Part shown: positions 45,155 to 56,275 of the stretch, piece after piece
How the letters are laid out: each line of letters begins with the position of its first letter
Position numbering within the stretch: the first letter of the stretch is position 1
From: Amycolatopsis tucumanensis
Lineage (GTDB): Bacteria; Actinomycetota; Actinomycetes; Mycobacteriales; Pseudonocardiaceae
NCBI RefSeq assembly: GCF_021654135.1
Contig: NZ_JAKGSD010000015.1
Location: 62,001 to 126,000 of the forward strand
DNA length: 64,000 bases
Direction of reading: 5' to 3'
The notes under the pieces: generated by a model
Seen by the model: only the letters and a program-made list of their open reading frames with translations
The model's database searches: none
What the model was told of the DNA's origin: nothing
Program-made: the position numbers and the translations under genes

Positions 45155-46314
45155 ACCGGTTCGGTAGCGGTGGCACGCAGCTCGCGGCGCCAGCGGCCGA
45201 ACACCTTCGGCTGGTTCATCGCGAACACCGCCACCGGGCGGTCGCCCCGCCGGAACACCGCCGTGAACCGGCGCGCTGCCGGGTCGCCGTCGACGACCTC
45301 CATCCGGTCGCCCTCGCGGCGGTGGCCCGCGAACTGCAGGCGCGCCCCGTACTGATCGGACCAGAAGTAGGGCGCGCGCGGGCTGGGCGGCTGCTCGTGC
45401 CCGAGCAGGGTCGCCGCGGCGGTGGCCGGTTGCTCGAGCGCGTTGGTCCAGTGTTCGAGCCGGATCTCGGCGCCGGCGAACGGGTTGTGCGACACCGCGC
45501 AGTCGCCGACCGCCACCACCGACGGGATGCCGGTCGCGCACCGGGCGTCCGTGCGCACGCCCCGCTCCGCGTCCAAACCGGACCCGGCCAGCCACTCGGT
45601 GTTCGGCACCGCGCCGACCCCCACCACCACGACGTCGGCAGGCAGCTCGCGGCCGTCGGTCAGGTGCACCGACCGCACCCGTTCCGCGCCGGTCAGCCCC
45701 GCCACGCCGACGCCGGTGATGAGCTCGACCCCGTGCTCGCCGTGCAGCGCCGCGCACACACCGCCCAACTCGACGCCGAGCGGTCCGGCGAGCGGCACGG
45801 CCTGCTGCTCGACCACCGTGACCGCCAGGCCGAGCCCGCGGGCGGTCGAGGCGACCTCGGCCCCGATGAACCCGGCGCCGATCACCACCAGCCGCGCGCC
45901 GGGGACCAGTTCGGCCCGCAGCGCGATCGCGTCGTCCAGGGTGCGCAGCGTGTGCACACCGGCGAGCGGCGAGCCCGGCAGGCGGCGGGCCCGCGCGCCG
46001 GTCGCCAGGACCACGCCGTCGCAGGTGATCCGCTCGCCCGAGTCGAGCACGATCGTCCGCAGTGCCGGGTCCAGGGCCACGGCTCGCGCGCCCAGGCGCC
46101 AGTCCACGTCCAGGTCCTCGTCGTCGCTCTCCAGCGCCAGGTCGGCGGCGGACATCGTGCCGGCGAGGAACTCCTTCGACAGCGGCGGCCGGTCGTAGGG
46201 CCGGTGCGGCTCGTCGCCGACGACGACCACCCGCCCATCGAAGCCGGCCTCCCGCAGCGCGCGCGCCGTGGACAGGCCGGCCAGCGACGCGCCGGCGATG
46301 GCGATCACGCGCAT
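45151..46314 (-). CDS. FAD-dependent ferredoxin reductase
   Basis: This 387-aa protein has a FAD-binding start IAIAGASLAGLSTARALREAG, an NAD-binding VVIGAGFIGAEVASTARGLG, and VVAVGDCAVSHNPF with the family's G-D motif. This layout is that of reductases feeding Rieske or P450 systems. Its ATG overlaps the ferredoxin stop (TGATG), so the pair is translated together. The likely client is the Rieske oxygenase at 62.2 kb, since no other oxygenase is visible here. Confidence 0.88.
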   Translation of the reverse strand: MRVIAIAGASLAGLSTARALREAGFDGRVVVVGDEPHRPYDRPPLSKEFLAGTMSAADLALESDDEDLDVDWRLGARAVALDPALRTIVLDSGERITCDGVVLATGARARRLPGSPLAGVHTLRTLDDAIALRAELVPGARLVVIGAGFIGAEVASTARGLGLAVTVVEQQAVPLAGPLGVELGGVCAALHGEHGVELITGVGVAGLTGAERVRSVHLTDGRELPADVVVVGVGAVPNTEWLAGSGLDAERGVRTDARCATGIPSVVAVGDCAVSHNPFAGAEIRLEHWTNALEQPATAAATLLGHEQPPSPRAPYFWSDQYGARLQFAGHRREGDRMEVVDGDPAARRFTAVFRRGDRPVAVFAMNQPKVFGRWRRELRATATEPV

Positions 46315-46634
46315 CAGACCCCCATCCGCTGCGGCGCGTTGACGTTGACGTAGATCTGCCCGTCGACCACGACGACCTCGTGCGTGCGCACCGGCTTCTT
46401 GGCCGGGGGCCCGCTCGGCATGCCGGTGCGCAGGTCGAAGCAGGCGGCGTGCAGGGGGCACTCCACCGCGCAGCCGTCCAGCCAGCCGTCGGCCAGCGAG
46501 GCGTCCTGGTGGGTGCAGGTGTCGTCGATCGCGTACAGCGTGCCGTCGACGTTGAACACCGCGATCGGCACTTCGGCTTCGATGCGGACGGCTTCGCCGA
46601 CGGGGAGGTCCTGGAGAGCGCAGACGGGAATCAT
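46314..46634 (-). CDS. Rieske-type ferredoxin
   Basis: This 106-aa protein has a complete [2Fe-2S] Rieske site: C40-T-H42 and C59-P-L-H62, 16 residues apart. The size and the HQDASLADGWLDG segment match small oxygenase ferredoxins. It would pass electrons from the FAD reductase encoded directly behind it. It is divergent from an IclR gene with a palindrome in front. Confidence 0.9.
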   Translation of the reverse strand: MIPVCALQDLPVGEAVRIEAEVPIAVFNVDGTLYAIDDTCTHQDASLADGWLDGCAVECPLHAACFDLRTGMPSGPPAKKPVRTHEVVVVDGQIYVNVNAPQRMGV

Positions 46635-46645
46635 GAGGCGGCTCC

Positions 46646-46662
46646 GTTGTGTAATGCACAAC
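46646..46662. promoter_or_regulatory. Palindrome at the ferredoxin/IclR promoter
   Basis: GTTGTG (46646-46651) and CACAAC (46657-46662) are exact inverted arms around TAATG, 11 bp upstream of the ferredoxin start. IclR proteins bind short imperfect palindromes of this kind. Confidence 0.55.
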
Positions 46663-46754
46663 TACACGTGCTATCCGCAACAGAGTGCGGCAGCGTAGGG
46701 GGAGCGGTCAAGGCCCGGAAGTGGGAAATTGTGTCATGTGAGTAGAGTTGCGGT

Positions 46755-47543
46755 ATGCGGAACAACGAGCGCTCTACGAACGGGTCCGCGAGTCAGGTCC
46801 AGTCGGTGGACCGGGCGATCGCCATCCTGGACATCCTCGCCAGACGCGGCGAGGCCGGGGTCACCGAGATCGCCCAGGAACTGGACGTGCACAAATCCAC
46901 CGCGTTCCGCCTCGTCGGCGCGCTCGAGGCGTGGCAGCTGGTGGAACAGGTCAGCGAGCGCGGCAAGTACCGCCTCGGGTTCGGCATCGTGCGCCTGGCC
47001 GGCGCCACCACGGCCCGGCTGGACCTGTCCCGGGAGAGCCGCGCGGTGTGCGAGCGGCTCGCCGCGGAACTCGACGAGACCGTGAACGTCGCCGTCGTGG
47101 ACCAGGGGCAGGCGACCAACATCATGCAGGTCTACGGCTCGGCGGCGGTGACCGCGCGGAACTGGATCGGCCAGCGCACCCCGCTGCACGCCACCTCCAG
47201 CGGGAAGGTCCTGCTGGCCTGGGCCGGCGACGACGACCGGGAGTCCGCGCTGGCCGAGCTGCCCGCGTTCACGCCGAACACGCGCACCGACCGGACCAAG
47301 CTCGCCGAGGAGCTGGAGCAGGTCCGCGAGCGCGGCTGGGCGTGCACCGTGGAGGAGCTGGAGGTCGGGCTGAACGCGGTGGCCGCCCCGATCCGCGCTG
47401 CGAACGGGGACGTGATCGCGGCGCTGTCGGTCTCCGGGCCGGCGTACCGGATGGAGCCGTCGTCCTATCCGGACATCGCCGAGAAGATCGTCGCGGGCGC
47501 CGAGGAGATCAGCTTCCGCGTCGGCTACCTCGGTCCGCGCTGA
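46755..47543 (+). CDS. IclR-family regulator
   Basis: This 262-aa protein has the N-terminal winged helix SVDRAIAILDILARRGEAGV, then TEIAQELDVHKSTAFRLVGAL, and a C-terminal GAF-like ligand domain (NWIGQRTPLHATSSGKVLLA). It is divergent from the ferredoxin-reductase pair and probably controls it. The ligand could be glycine betaine or a downstream amine, inferred from context. Confidence 0.88.
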   Translation: MRNNERSTNGSASQVQSVDRAIAILDILARRGEAGVTEIAQELDVHKSTAFRLVGALEAWQLVEQVSERGKYRLGFGIVRLAGATTARLDLSRESRAVCERLAAELDETVNVAVVDQGQATNIMQVYGSAAVTARNWIGQRTPLHATSSGKVLLAWAGDDDRESALAELPAFTPNTRTDRTKLAEELEQVRERGWACTVEELEVGLNAVAAPIRAANGDVIAALSVSGPAYRMEPSSYPDIAEKIVAGAEEISFRVGYLGPR

Positions 47544-47911
47544 CGGTTGGTCCGCCGCGGCAGGAAGCGGTGAGCGCGGTGCAGCCGGCGGCGGGGGATG
47601 ACCACGTGCCCGCGGACCGCTCGGGACAGCGCCGGCGCCTCGGCGACGCGGGCGGCTGTTCGCGACAGGAGCGGCGCCCACAACGCACGGCCCGGTCGGT
47701 CCGCGGGCGCAGGGGGTTGACCATGCGTCGGCGGAGTGTTCGGGGCAACGTGTGGCCCGGCGCCGCGGTTCCGCGTGTGCGGCGCCGTGGGCCAGGTGTC
47801 CACTCTGCACGGAGCAGCCGGGCCGCGGGCGCGCGGCAGGGGATGCTGTTGTCGTTGAGCATTCCGGACCGTCCACAGTGCACGGAGGGGCCGACCCACA
47901 GGCACCGCGGG
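47544..47911. other. Intergenic region with purU-3'-like echoes
   Basis: No convincing gene fills these 368 bp; small frames lack codon bias or domains. Around 47610-47645 the DNA resembles the purU 3' end near 47963-48008 (minus frame AEAPALSRAVRGH against AEALALSRAVRWH). Near 47843-47864 GCTGTTGTCGTTGAGCA resembles GCTGTTGCCGTTGAGCA of the purU end. These may be decayed partial duplications. Confidence 0.35.
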
Positions 47912-48760
47912 TCAGGGGAAGACCACGGTGCTGTTGCCGTTGAGCAGGACGCGGCGTTCGCAGTGCCAGCGGACCGCCCGGGAGAGCGCCAGCGCCTCCG
48001 CGTCGCGGCCTACCGTTTGCAGTGCGCGCGGATCATAGGTGTGGTCGATGCGGATGACCTCCTGCTCGATGATCGGCCCCTCGTCCAGGTCGGGCGTCAC
48101 GTAGTGCGCCGTCGCGCCGACGAGCTTCACTCCCCGGTCGTAGGCCTGGTGGTAGGGCTTCGCGCCCTTGAACCCGGGCAGGAACGAGTGGTGGATGTTG
48201 ATCGCCCGGCCGTGCAGCGCCTTGCACAGCTGGTCGGACAGCACCTGCATGTACCGGGCGAGCACCACCAGCTCCGCCTCGTACTCCTCCACCACCTCCA
48301 GCAGCCGCGCCTCGGCCTGGGGCTTGGTCTCCGGCGTCACCGGGATGTGCAGGAACGGCAGCCCGGCCGCCTCCGCCATCGGGCGCAGATCGTCGTGATT
48401 GGACACCACGGCCACGATGTCGGCCCCCAGACTGCCCGCGCGCCAGCGGAAGATCAGGTCGTTGAGGCAGTGGCCCTGCTTGGACACCATCACCAGGACA
48501 CGCGCGTTGCGGTCCGGGTGGAACGCGTACGACATGGCGAAGTCCGCGGCGACCGGCTCGAAACCGCGGGACAGCTCGCCGAGGTCCACGTCCGCGTCGG
48601 TGGTGACCTTGGTGCGCAGGAACAGCCGCTTGCGCACCGGGTCGTCGAACTGCTGGTACTCCTCGATGTTGCCGCCGTGCTCGACGAGGTAGGCGCTGAC
48701 GGCGTGGACGATCCCGGTCCGGTTCGGGCAGTCCAGGGTGAGCGTGAACGAGCGCGTCAT
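47912..48760 (-). CDS. purU: Formyltetrahydrofolate deformylase
   Basis: This 282-aa protein has an N-terminal ACT domain (FTLTLDCPNRTGIVHAVSAYL) and a formyltransferase-like hydrolase domain with INIHHSFLPGFKGAKPYHQA and GATAHYVTPDLDEGPII. It releases formate and THF from 10-formyl-THF. In this cluster it drains the one-carbon units made by dimethylglycine and sarcosine oxidation. It lies 10 bp behind sdaA in a two-gene unit. Confidence 0.94.
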   Translation of the reverse strand: MTRSFTLTLDCPNRTGIVHAVSAYLVEHGGNIEEYQQFDDPVRKRLFLRTKVTTDADVDLGELSRGFEPVAADFAMSYAFHPDRNARVLVMVSKQGHCLNDLIFRWRAGSLGADIVAVVSNHDDLRPMAEAAGLPFLHIPVTPETKPQAEARLLEVVEEYEAELVVLARYMQVLSDQLCKALHGRAINIHHSFLPGFKGAKPYHQAYDRGVKLVGATAHYVTPDLDEGPIIEQEVIRIDHTYDPRALQTVGRDAEALALSRAVRWHCERRVLLNGNSTVVFP

Positions 48761-48770
48761 CGGTGTCTCC

Positions 48771-50144
48771 TCAGCATTCCACGATGTTGAGAGCCAGCCC
48801 GCCGCGGGCGGTCTCCTTGTACTTGTCCTTCATGTCAGCGCCGGTCTCGCGCATCGTCTTGATGGCCTTGTCCAGCGACACGTGGTGGCGGCCGTCGCCG
48901 CGCACCGCCATCCGGGCGGCGGTGATCGCCTTGACCGAGGCGATCGCGTTGCGCTCGATGCACGGGATCTGCACGAGCCCGCCCACCGGATCGCAGGTCA
49001 GGCCGAGGTTGTGCTCGATGCCGATCTCGGCCGCGTTCTCCACCTGCTCCGGGGTCCCGCCGATGATCTCCGCCAGACCGGCCGCGGCCATCGAGCACGC
49101 GGACCCGACCTCGCCCTGGCACCCGACCTCGGCGCCGGAGATCGAGGCGTTCTCCTTGAACAGCGACCCGATCGCCCCGGCGGTGAGCAGGAACCGCACG
49201 GCCGCGTCGTCGTCGAAGGCGGGCAGGAACTTCTCCGCGTAGTGCAGCACCGCGGGCACGATCCCGGCCGCGCCGTTGGTGGGCGCGGTGACCACCCGCC
49301 CGCCGGCCGCGTTCTCCTCGTTCACCGCGAGCGCGAAGAGGGTGACCCACTCCATGGCGTGCAGCGCGTCCGGCTCACCCGAGTCGCGTTCCAGCCGTTC
49401 CCGCAGGTCGTTGGCGCGCCGGCGCACCTTCAGCCCGCCCGGCAGCACGCCGCCGGTGTGCGTGCCGCGGTGCACGCACTCGCGCATCACCGACCAGATC
49501 CGCAGCAGCCCGGCGCGGATCTCCGCCTCGACGCGCCAGGACAACTCGTTGGCCAGCATCAGGTCGCTGATGCGCAGGCCCGTTTCGCGCGTGTGGGCGA
49601 GCAGCCCGTCGGCGGTGGTGAACGGGTAGCGCACCGGGGTGGGATCGGGCACCAGCGCCCGGCGGCCGGTTTCGTCCTGGTCGAGCACGAACCCGCCGCC
49701 GACCGAGTAGTACTCGCGCCGGTCGAGCACCTCGCCGTCGTCGCCGAAGGCGGCGAACACCATGCCGTTGCTGTGGAAGTCCAGCCGCTTCCGGCGGTGG
49801 AGCACGATGTCGTCGTCGACGGCGAAGGCGATCCGGTGCTTGCCGAGCAGCGAGATCGCGCCGTCCGCCCGGGCCGCGGTCACCGCGGGCTCGGCGGCGA
49901 CCGGGTCGACCAGGTGCGGCTGCTCCCCGGTCAGCCCCAGCACGACGGCCTTGACGCTGCCGTGCCCGTGCCCGGTCGCGCCGAGCGAGCCGAACAGCTC
50001 GCAGCGCAGCCCCGCCGTGCGCGGCAGGAGCCCGGTGTCCGCCAGGCGGGAGGCGAACAGGTACGCGGCCCGCATCGGGCCGACCGTGTGCGAACTGGAC
50101 GGACCGATGCCGACCTTGAAGAGGTCGAAGACGGAGACCGTCAT
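48771..50144 (-). CDS. sdaA: L-serine ammonia-lyase (iron-sulfur)
   Basis: This 457-aa single-chain bacterial type has an N-terminal [16 protein letters not shown] substrate loop, then [4Fe-4S] cysteines in [14 protein letters not shown] and [16 protein letters not shown]. It converts L-serine to pyruvate and ammonia. It is the final step that turns choline-derived glycine, after GlyA, into central metabolism. It is divergent from the GntR gene, with a TGATATACCA box in the shared promoter. Confidence 0.95.
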   Translation of the reverse strand: MTVSVFDLFKVGIGPSSSHTVGPMRAAYLFASRLADTGLLPRTAGLRCELFGSLGATGHGHGSVKAVVLGLTGEQPHLVDPVAAEPAVTAARADGAISLLGKHRIAFAVDDDIVLHRRKRLDFHSNGMVFAAFGDDGEVLDRREYYSVGGGFVLDQDETGRRALVPDPTPVRYPFTTADGLLAHTRETGLRISDLMLANELSWRVEAEIRAGLLRIWSVMRECVHRGTHTGGVLPGGLKVRRRANDLRERLERDSGEPDALHAMEWVTLFALAVNEENAAGGRVVTAPTNGAAGIVPAVLHYAEKFLPAFDDDAAVRFLLTAGAIGSLFKENASISGAEVGCQGEVGSACSMAAAGLAEIIGGTPEQVENAAEIGIEHNLGLTCDPVGGLVQIPCIERNAIASVKAITAARMAVRGDGRHHVSLDKAIKTMRETGADMKDKYKETARGGLALNIVEC

Positions 50145-50164
50145 GGTCCCTCCTGATGTAGGGT

Positions 50165-50174
50165 TGATATACCA
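50165..50174. promoter_or_regulatory. TGATATACCA box, likely GntR operator
   Basis: TGATATACCA lies between sdaA (start 50144) and gntR (start 50215). A perfect palindromic version, TGATATATCA, occurs at 61905-61914 before glyA. TNGTATACNA-like A/T-centred palindromes are usual for FadR/FCD-type GntR proteins. Confidence 0.6.
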
Positions 50175-50214
50175 GAGTGGCGGATCGTGGTTTTCAGCGG
50201 AGAGGATGGCGTTC

Positions 50215-50880
50215 GTGACCGTTCGACAGCAGGAACTCGAGGGGCCGCCGGTCTCCCTGGCCGAGCGCGCCTACACGGCGATCCAGGACCGGCTGATCAT
50301 GCTGGACATCCCGCCGATGGCGCCGATCGACGACACCGCGCTGGCCGCGTCGCTCGGGCTCGGCCGCACGCCGGTGCGGGAGGCGCTCAAACGCCTGGAG
50401 GTCGACCGGCTGGTCGTGTCCTACCCGCGGCGCGGCACGTTCGCCACCGGCGTCGACATCACCGACCTGGCCTACATCTCCGAGATCCGCGTCCAGCTGG
50501 AACCCCTCGCCGCCCGGCGCGCCGCCGAGACCGCCGGACCGGGCGTGAAGTCCGAGCTCGCCGAACTCGCCGACGAGGTCGCCGACCTGGACGTGCGGGC
50601 GCTCGAACGCACCGAGCTGATGCGCTGCGACCTGCGGGTGCACCGCGCGATCTACCGTGCGGCGGGCAACCCGCACCTGGAGGACACGCTGGTCCGCTAC
50701 GACAACCTGGCGACCCGCATCTTCTGCCTGTTCCTGGACCGGATGCCGCACTTCGACCGGCACGTCGGCGAGCACACCGCCCTGCTGCGCGCGATCGCCG
50801 AAGGTGACGCGGACACCGCGGCCGAGCTGGCCCTCGTGCACGTCACCGGCTTCGAGAAGGCGATCCGCGCGATCATCTGA
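50215..50880 (+). CDS. GntR-family regulator (FCD type)
   Basis: GTG 50215 fits AGAGGA about 8 nt upstream better than ATG 50206, which overlaps it. The product is 221 aa. The winged helix ([20 protein letters not shown]) is followed by an all-helical FCD ligand domain with the metal-binding pattern D-x3-H in [14 protein letters not shown] and later histidines ([12 protein letters not shown]). It probably controls sdaA-purU and the nine-gene sarcosine operon through TGATATAYCA. It ends 5 bp from the convergent folP. Confidence 0.87.
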   Translation: MTVRQQELEGPPVSLAERAYTAIQDRLIMLDIPPMAPIDDTALAASLGLGRTPVREALKRLEVDRLVVSYPRRGTFATGVDITDLAYISEIRVQLEPLAARRAAETAGPGVKSELAELADEVADLDVRALERTELMRCDLRVHRAIYRAAGNPHLEDTLVRYDNLATRIFCLFLDRMPHFDRHVGEHTALLRAIAEGDADTAAELALVHVTGFEKAIRAII

Positions 50881-50885
50881 CCGGT

Positions 50886-51725
50886 TCACGGCAGCGCCTC
50901 CAGGACCGCGAGGCCGTCGCGCGTGGCGGCGACGTCGTGCACCCGCACGATCTTCGCGCCGCGCTGCGCGGCCAGGACCGCGGCGGTCACCGACGCGACC
51001 GTGCGCTGCCCGACCGGACGGCCGGTGAGCCGGCCGAGCATCGCCTTGCGGGACAGGCCCACCATGAGCGGCACCCCGAGCGCGCGGAACTCCGGCAGCG
51101 CGCCGAGCAGGGCCAGGTTGTGCTCCAGCGTCTTGCCGAAGCCGAACCCCGGATCGGCGATCAGGTGCTCCGCCGGGATGCCGGCCGCCAGGCAGGTCTT
51201 GATGCGGGCGCGCAGGAAGTCCCGCACCTCGGCGACCACGTCGGTGTAGCGCGGATCGCGCTGCATCAGGTGCGGGGGCCGGAGCATGTGGGTCAGGCAC
51301 ACCGGCACCCCGAGCTCGGCCGCGGCCCGCAGGGCGCCGGGGTGCCGCAGCGCGCGCACGTCGTTGATCATCGCGGCCCCGGCGTCCACCGCGGCACGCA
51401 TCACCTCGGGGCGGGACGTGTCGACCGAGATCGGCACGTCCACCACGCGGGCCAGCCGGGCGATCACCGGCACCCCCCGGTCCAGCTCCTCGTCCAGGGT
51501 GGGCGGACGGGCGCCGGGCCGGGTGGACTCGCCGCCCACGTCGAGCAGGTCGGCTCCCTCGGCCGCCAGCCGTTCCCCGTGCTCGACCGCGGCCGCGTGG
51601 GAGTGGAAGAGACCGCCGTCGGAGAACGAATCCGGCGTCACGTTCACGATGCCGCAGACCAGGGTGCGTGGCTCGGTCAGCAGCTCCGGCACCGGTGTCC
51701 GGACGGCGAGGGGGTTCCCGGTCAT
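50886..51725 (-). CDS. folP: Dihydropteroate synthase, operon copy
   Basis: This 279-aa protein has all family signatures: GIVNVTPDSFSDGG, DVGGESTRPGARP, ISVDTSRPEVMRAA, DPGFGFGKTLEHN and LMVGLSRKAMLG. It joins pABA to the pterin precursor in folate synthesis. Normally it sits with folB/folK; here it is the last gene of the sarcosine operon, 7 bp after folD. The sequence gives no reason to think it inactive, so it may raise the folate pool when THF-dependent demethylation is induced. Confidence 0.92.
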   Translation of the reverse strand: MTGNPLAVRTPVPELLTEPRTLVCGIVNVTPDSFSDGGLFHSHAAAVEHGERLAAEGADLLDVGGESTRPGARPPTLDEELDRGVPVIARLARVVDVPISVDTSRPEVMRAAVDAGAAMINDVRALRHPGALRAAAELGVPVCLTHMLRPPHLMQRDPRYTDVVAEVRDFLRARIKTCLAAGIPAEHLIADPGFGFGKTLEHNLALLGALPEFRALGVPLMVGLSRKAMLGRLTGRPVGQRTVASVTAAVLAAQRGAKIVRVHDVAATRDGLAVLEALP

Positions 51726-51732
51726 GACTGTC

Positions 51733-52572
51733 CTAACGGGACGCGGCGGTGATGGTGTGCCGGAGCAGCAGCGCGGTGGTCACCGGGCCGACCCCGCCCG
51801 GCACGGGTGTCAGCGCCGCGACCCGCCCGGACAGCGACCGCGCGTCGGCGTCACCGGCGAGGCCGCCGTCCGGGGTTGGGTTGGTGCCCACGTCGACGAC
51901 CACCGCGTGCGGGGCGACGTGCTCGGCGGTGATCAGCCCGGCCCGGCCGACGGCCACCACGAGGACGTCGGCCTCCCGGGTGGACGCGGCGAGGTCCGCG
52001 GTGTGGCGGTGGCAGATCGTCACGGTCGCGTCCCTGGCCAGCAGCAGCTGCGCCGCGGGCTTGCCGACCACGGTGGAGCGCCCGACCACCACGGCGCGGC
52101 GCCCGGCCAGGGGCACCTCGTAGTGGTCGAGCAGCGCCAGCACCGCCGCGGCCGTCGCCGGCGGGTGCGCGGGCAGGCCGGCGGTGAGACGGCCGAGCGA
52201 CAGCGGGTTGGCGCCGTCCACGTCCTTGGCCGGGTCGATCGCGGTGGCCAGCTCCTCCAGCCGGGCGCCGCCGGGCAGCGGGGTCTGCAGGATGATCCCG
52301 TGCACCGCCGGATCGGCGCTCAGCCGCTCCAGCTCGGCGGTGATGCCGGCCGGGGTGGCGGCCGCGCCGAGGTCCACGACATCGCACTGCACACCGCTGC
52401 GGGCCGCGGTCTTCGCGATCGAGCGCACGTACCAGGCGCTGGACTCGTCGTCGGTGGCGACCACGACGGCCAGGCGGGGGTGCACGCCCCGCTCGGACAG
52501 GGCCGCGGCGTCAGCCGAGACCCCGTCCCGGATCTGCCTGCCCAGCTCGGTTCCACTGAGGACGGCGGTCAT
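51733..52572 (-). CDS. folD: FolD-like methylene-THF dehydrogenase lacking the catalytic Lys
   Basis: This 279-aa protein has a FolD layout: IILQTPLPGG, DVDGANPLSLG, the NAD(P) loop VVGRSTVVGKPAAQLLL, and TPVPGGVGPVTTALLL. The active-site YxxxK reads Y48-V-R-S-I52, so the lysine required for cyclohydrolase chemistry is Ile; the Gln and Asp partners are kept. The enzyme is therefore probably a dehydrogenase only. The gene overlaps the FchA-type cyclohydrolase gene by 4 bp, which would supply the missing step. Confidence 0.9.
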   Translation of the reverse strand: MTAVLSGTELGRQIRDGVSADAAALSERGVHPRLAVVVATDDESSAWYVRSIAKTAARSGVQCDVVDLGAAATPAGITAELERLSADPAVHGIILQTPLPGGARLEELATAIDPAKDVDGANPLSLGRLTAGLPAHPPATAAAVLALLDHYEVPLAGRRAVVVGRSTVVGKPAAQLLLARDATVTICHRHTADLAASTREADVLVVAVGRAGLITAEHVAPHAVVVDVGTNPTPDGGLAGDADARSLSGRVAALTPVPGGVGPVTTALLLRHTITAASR

Positions 52573-53189
52573 CGCGTGATCTGCTTCCGCACGGCGGTGG
52601 TCACGTCGTCGGCGCGGGCGATCGCCTGGTCCACGGTGGCGATCGCCGCGGTCAGCTCGTCGCGGGCCGGGCCCTCACCGATGCCGGACAGGTTGATCTC
52701 GACGTTCACCCTGGCCGTGGACAACGCCGCCCGCGCCGCGTCGGCCGCCGCGGCGACGTCGCTGATCACGTTGCGGTTGCCGATCGGCTGCAGCCGTTCG
52801 GTGAGGTTGACGATCTGCTTGGCGACCGCGATGACGCGGGCCGGGACCCGCCCGGCCTCCACCAGTGCCGCGCCGATCGCCCGCGACCGGGCCACCTTCT
52901 CGCGCTCGGTGGATTTCGGAAGGGCGTAGGCGCGGGTGACGGCCTGGAACGCGGCGGCGTCCTTCTCGGCCAGCGCCAGCGCGAGGGTGCGCAGGTCGTC
53001 GGCGTTGGCCCGGATCTGCGTGATCGCGTCGGCGTCCTGCCGGTACTTCTCGCCGTCGCTGTACCGGGCCACCATCGCGACCAGCGCCGCGCCCTGGGCG
53101 GCGTGCAGCGCGGCGGTGGCGCCGCCGCCCGGGGCGGGCACCCGGGCGGCGAGCGCGTCGAGGAACGCTTCGAGGGTCAGTGTGCGCAT
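52569..53189 (-). CDS. fchA: Methenyl-THF cyclohydrolase / cyclodeaminase family (FchA-like)
   Basis: This 206-aa helical protein has the N-terminal RVPAPGGGATAALHAAQGAAL and the later LQPIGNRNVISDVAAAADAA, diagnostic of the FTCD_C/FchA family. No formiminotransferase domain or histidine genes are near, so methenyl-THF hydrolysis to 10-formyl-THF is more likely than formimino-THF deamination. It sits between the methylene-THF-producing oxidase and FolD. Confidence 0.88.
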   Translation of the reverse strand: MRTLTLEAFLDALAARVPAPGGGATAALHAAQGAALVAMVARYSDGEKYRQDADAITQIRANADDLRTLALALAEKDAAAFQAVTRAYALPKSTEREKVARSRAIGAALVEAGRVPARVIAVAKQIVNLTERLQPIGNRNVISDVAAAADAARAALSTARVNVEINLSGIGEGPARDELTAAIATVDQAIARADDVTTAVRKQITR

Positions 53190-53201
53190 CGGTGTCCGTC
53201 C

Positions 53202-56267
<3,066 letters not shown>

Positions 56268-56275
<8 letters not shown>

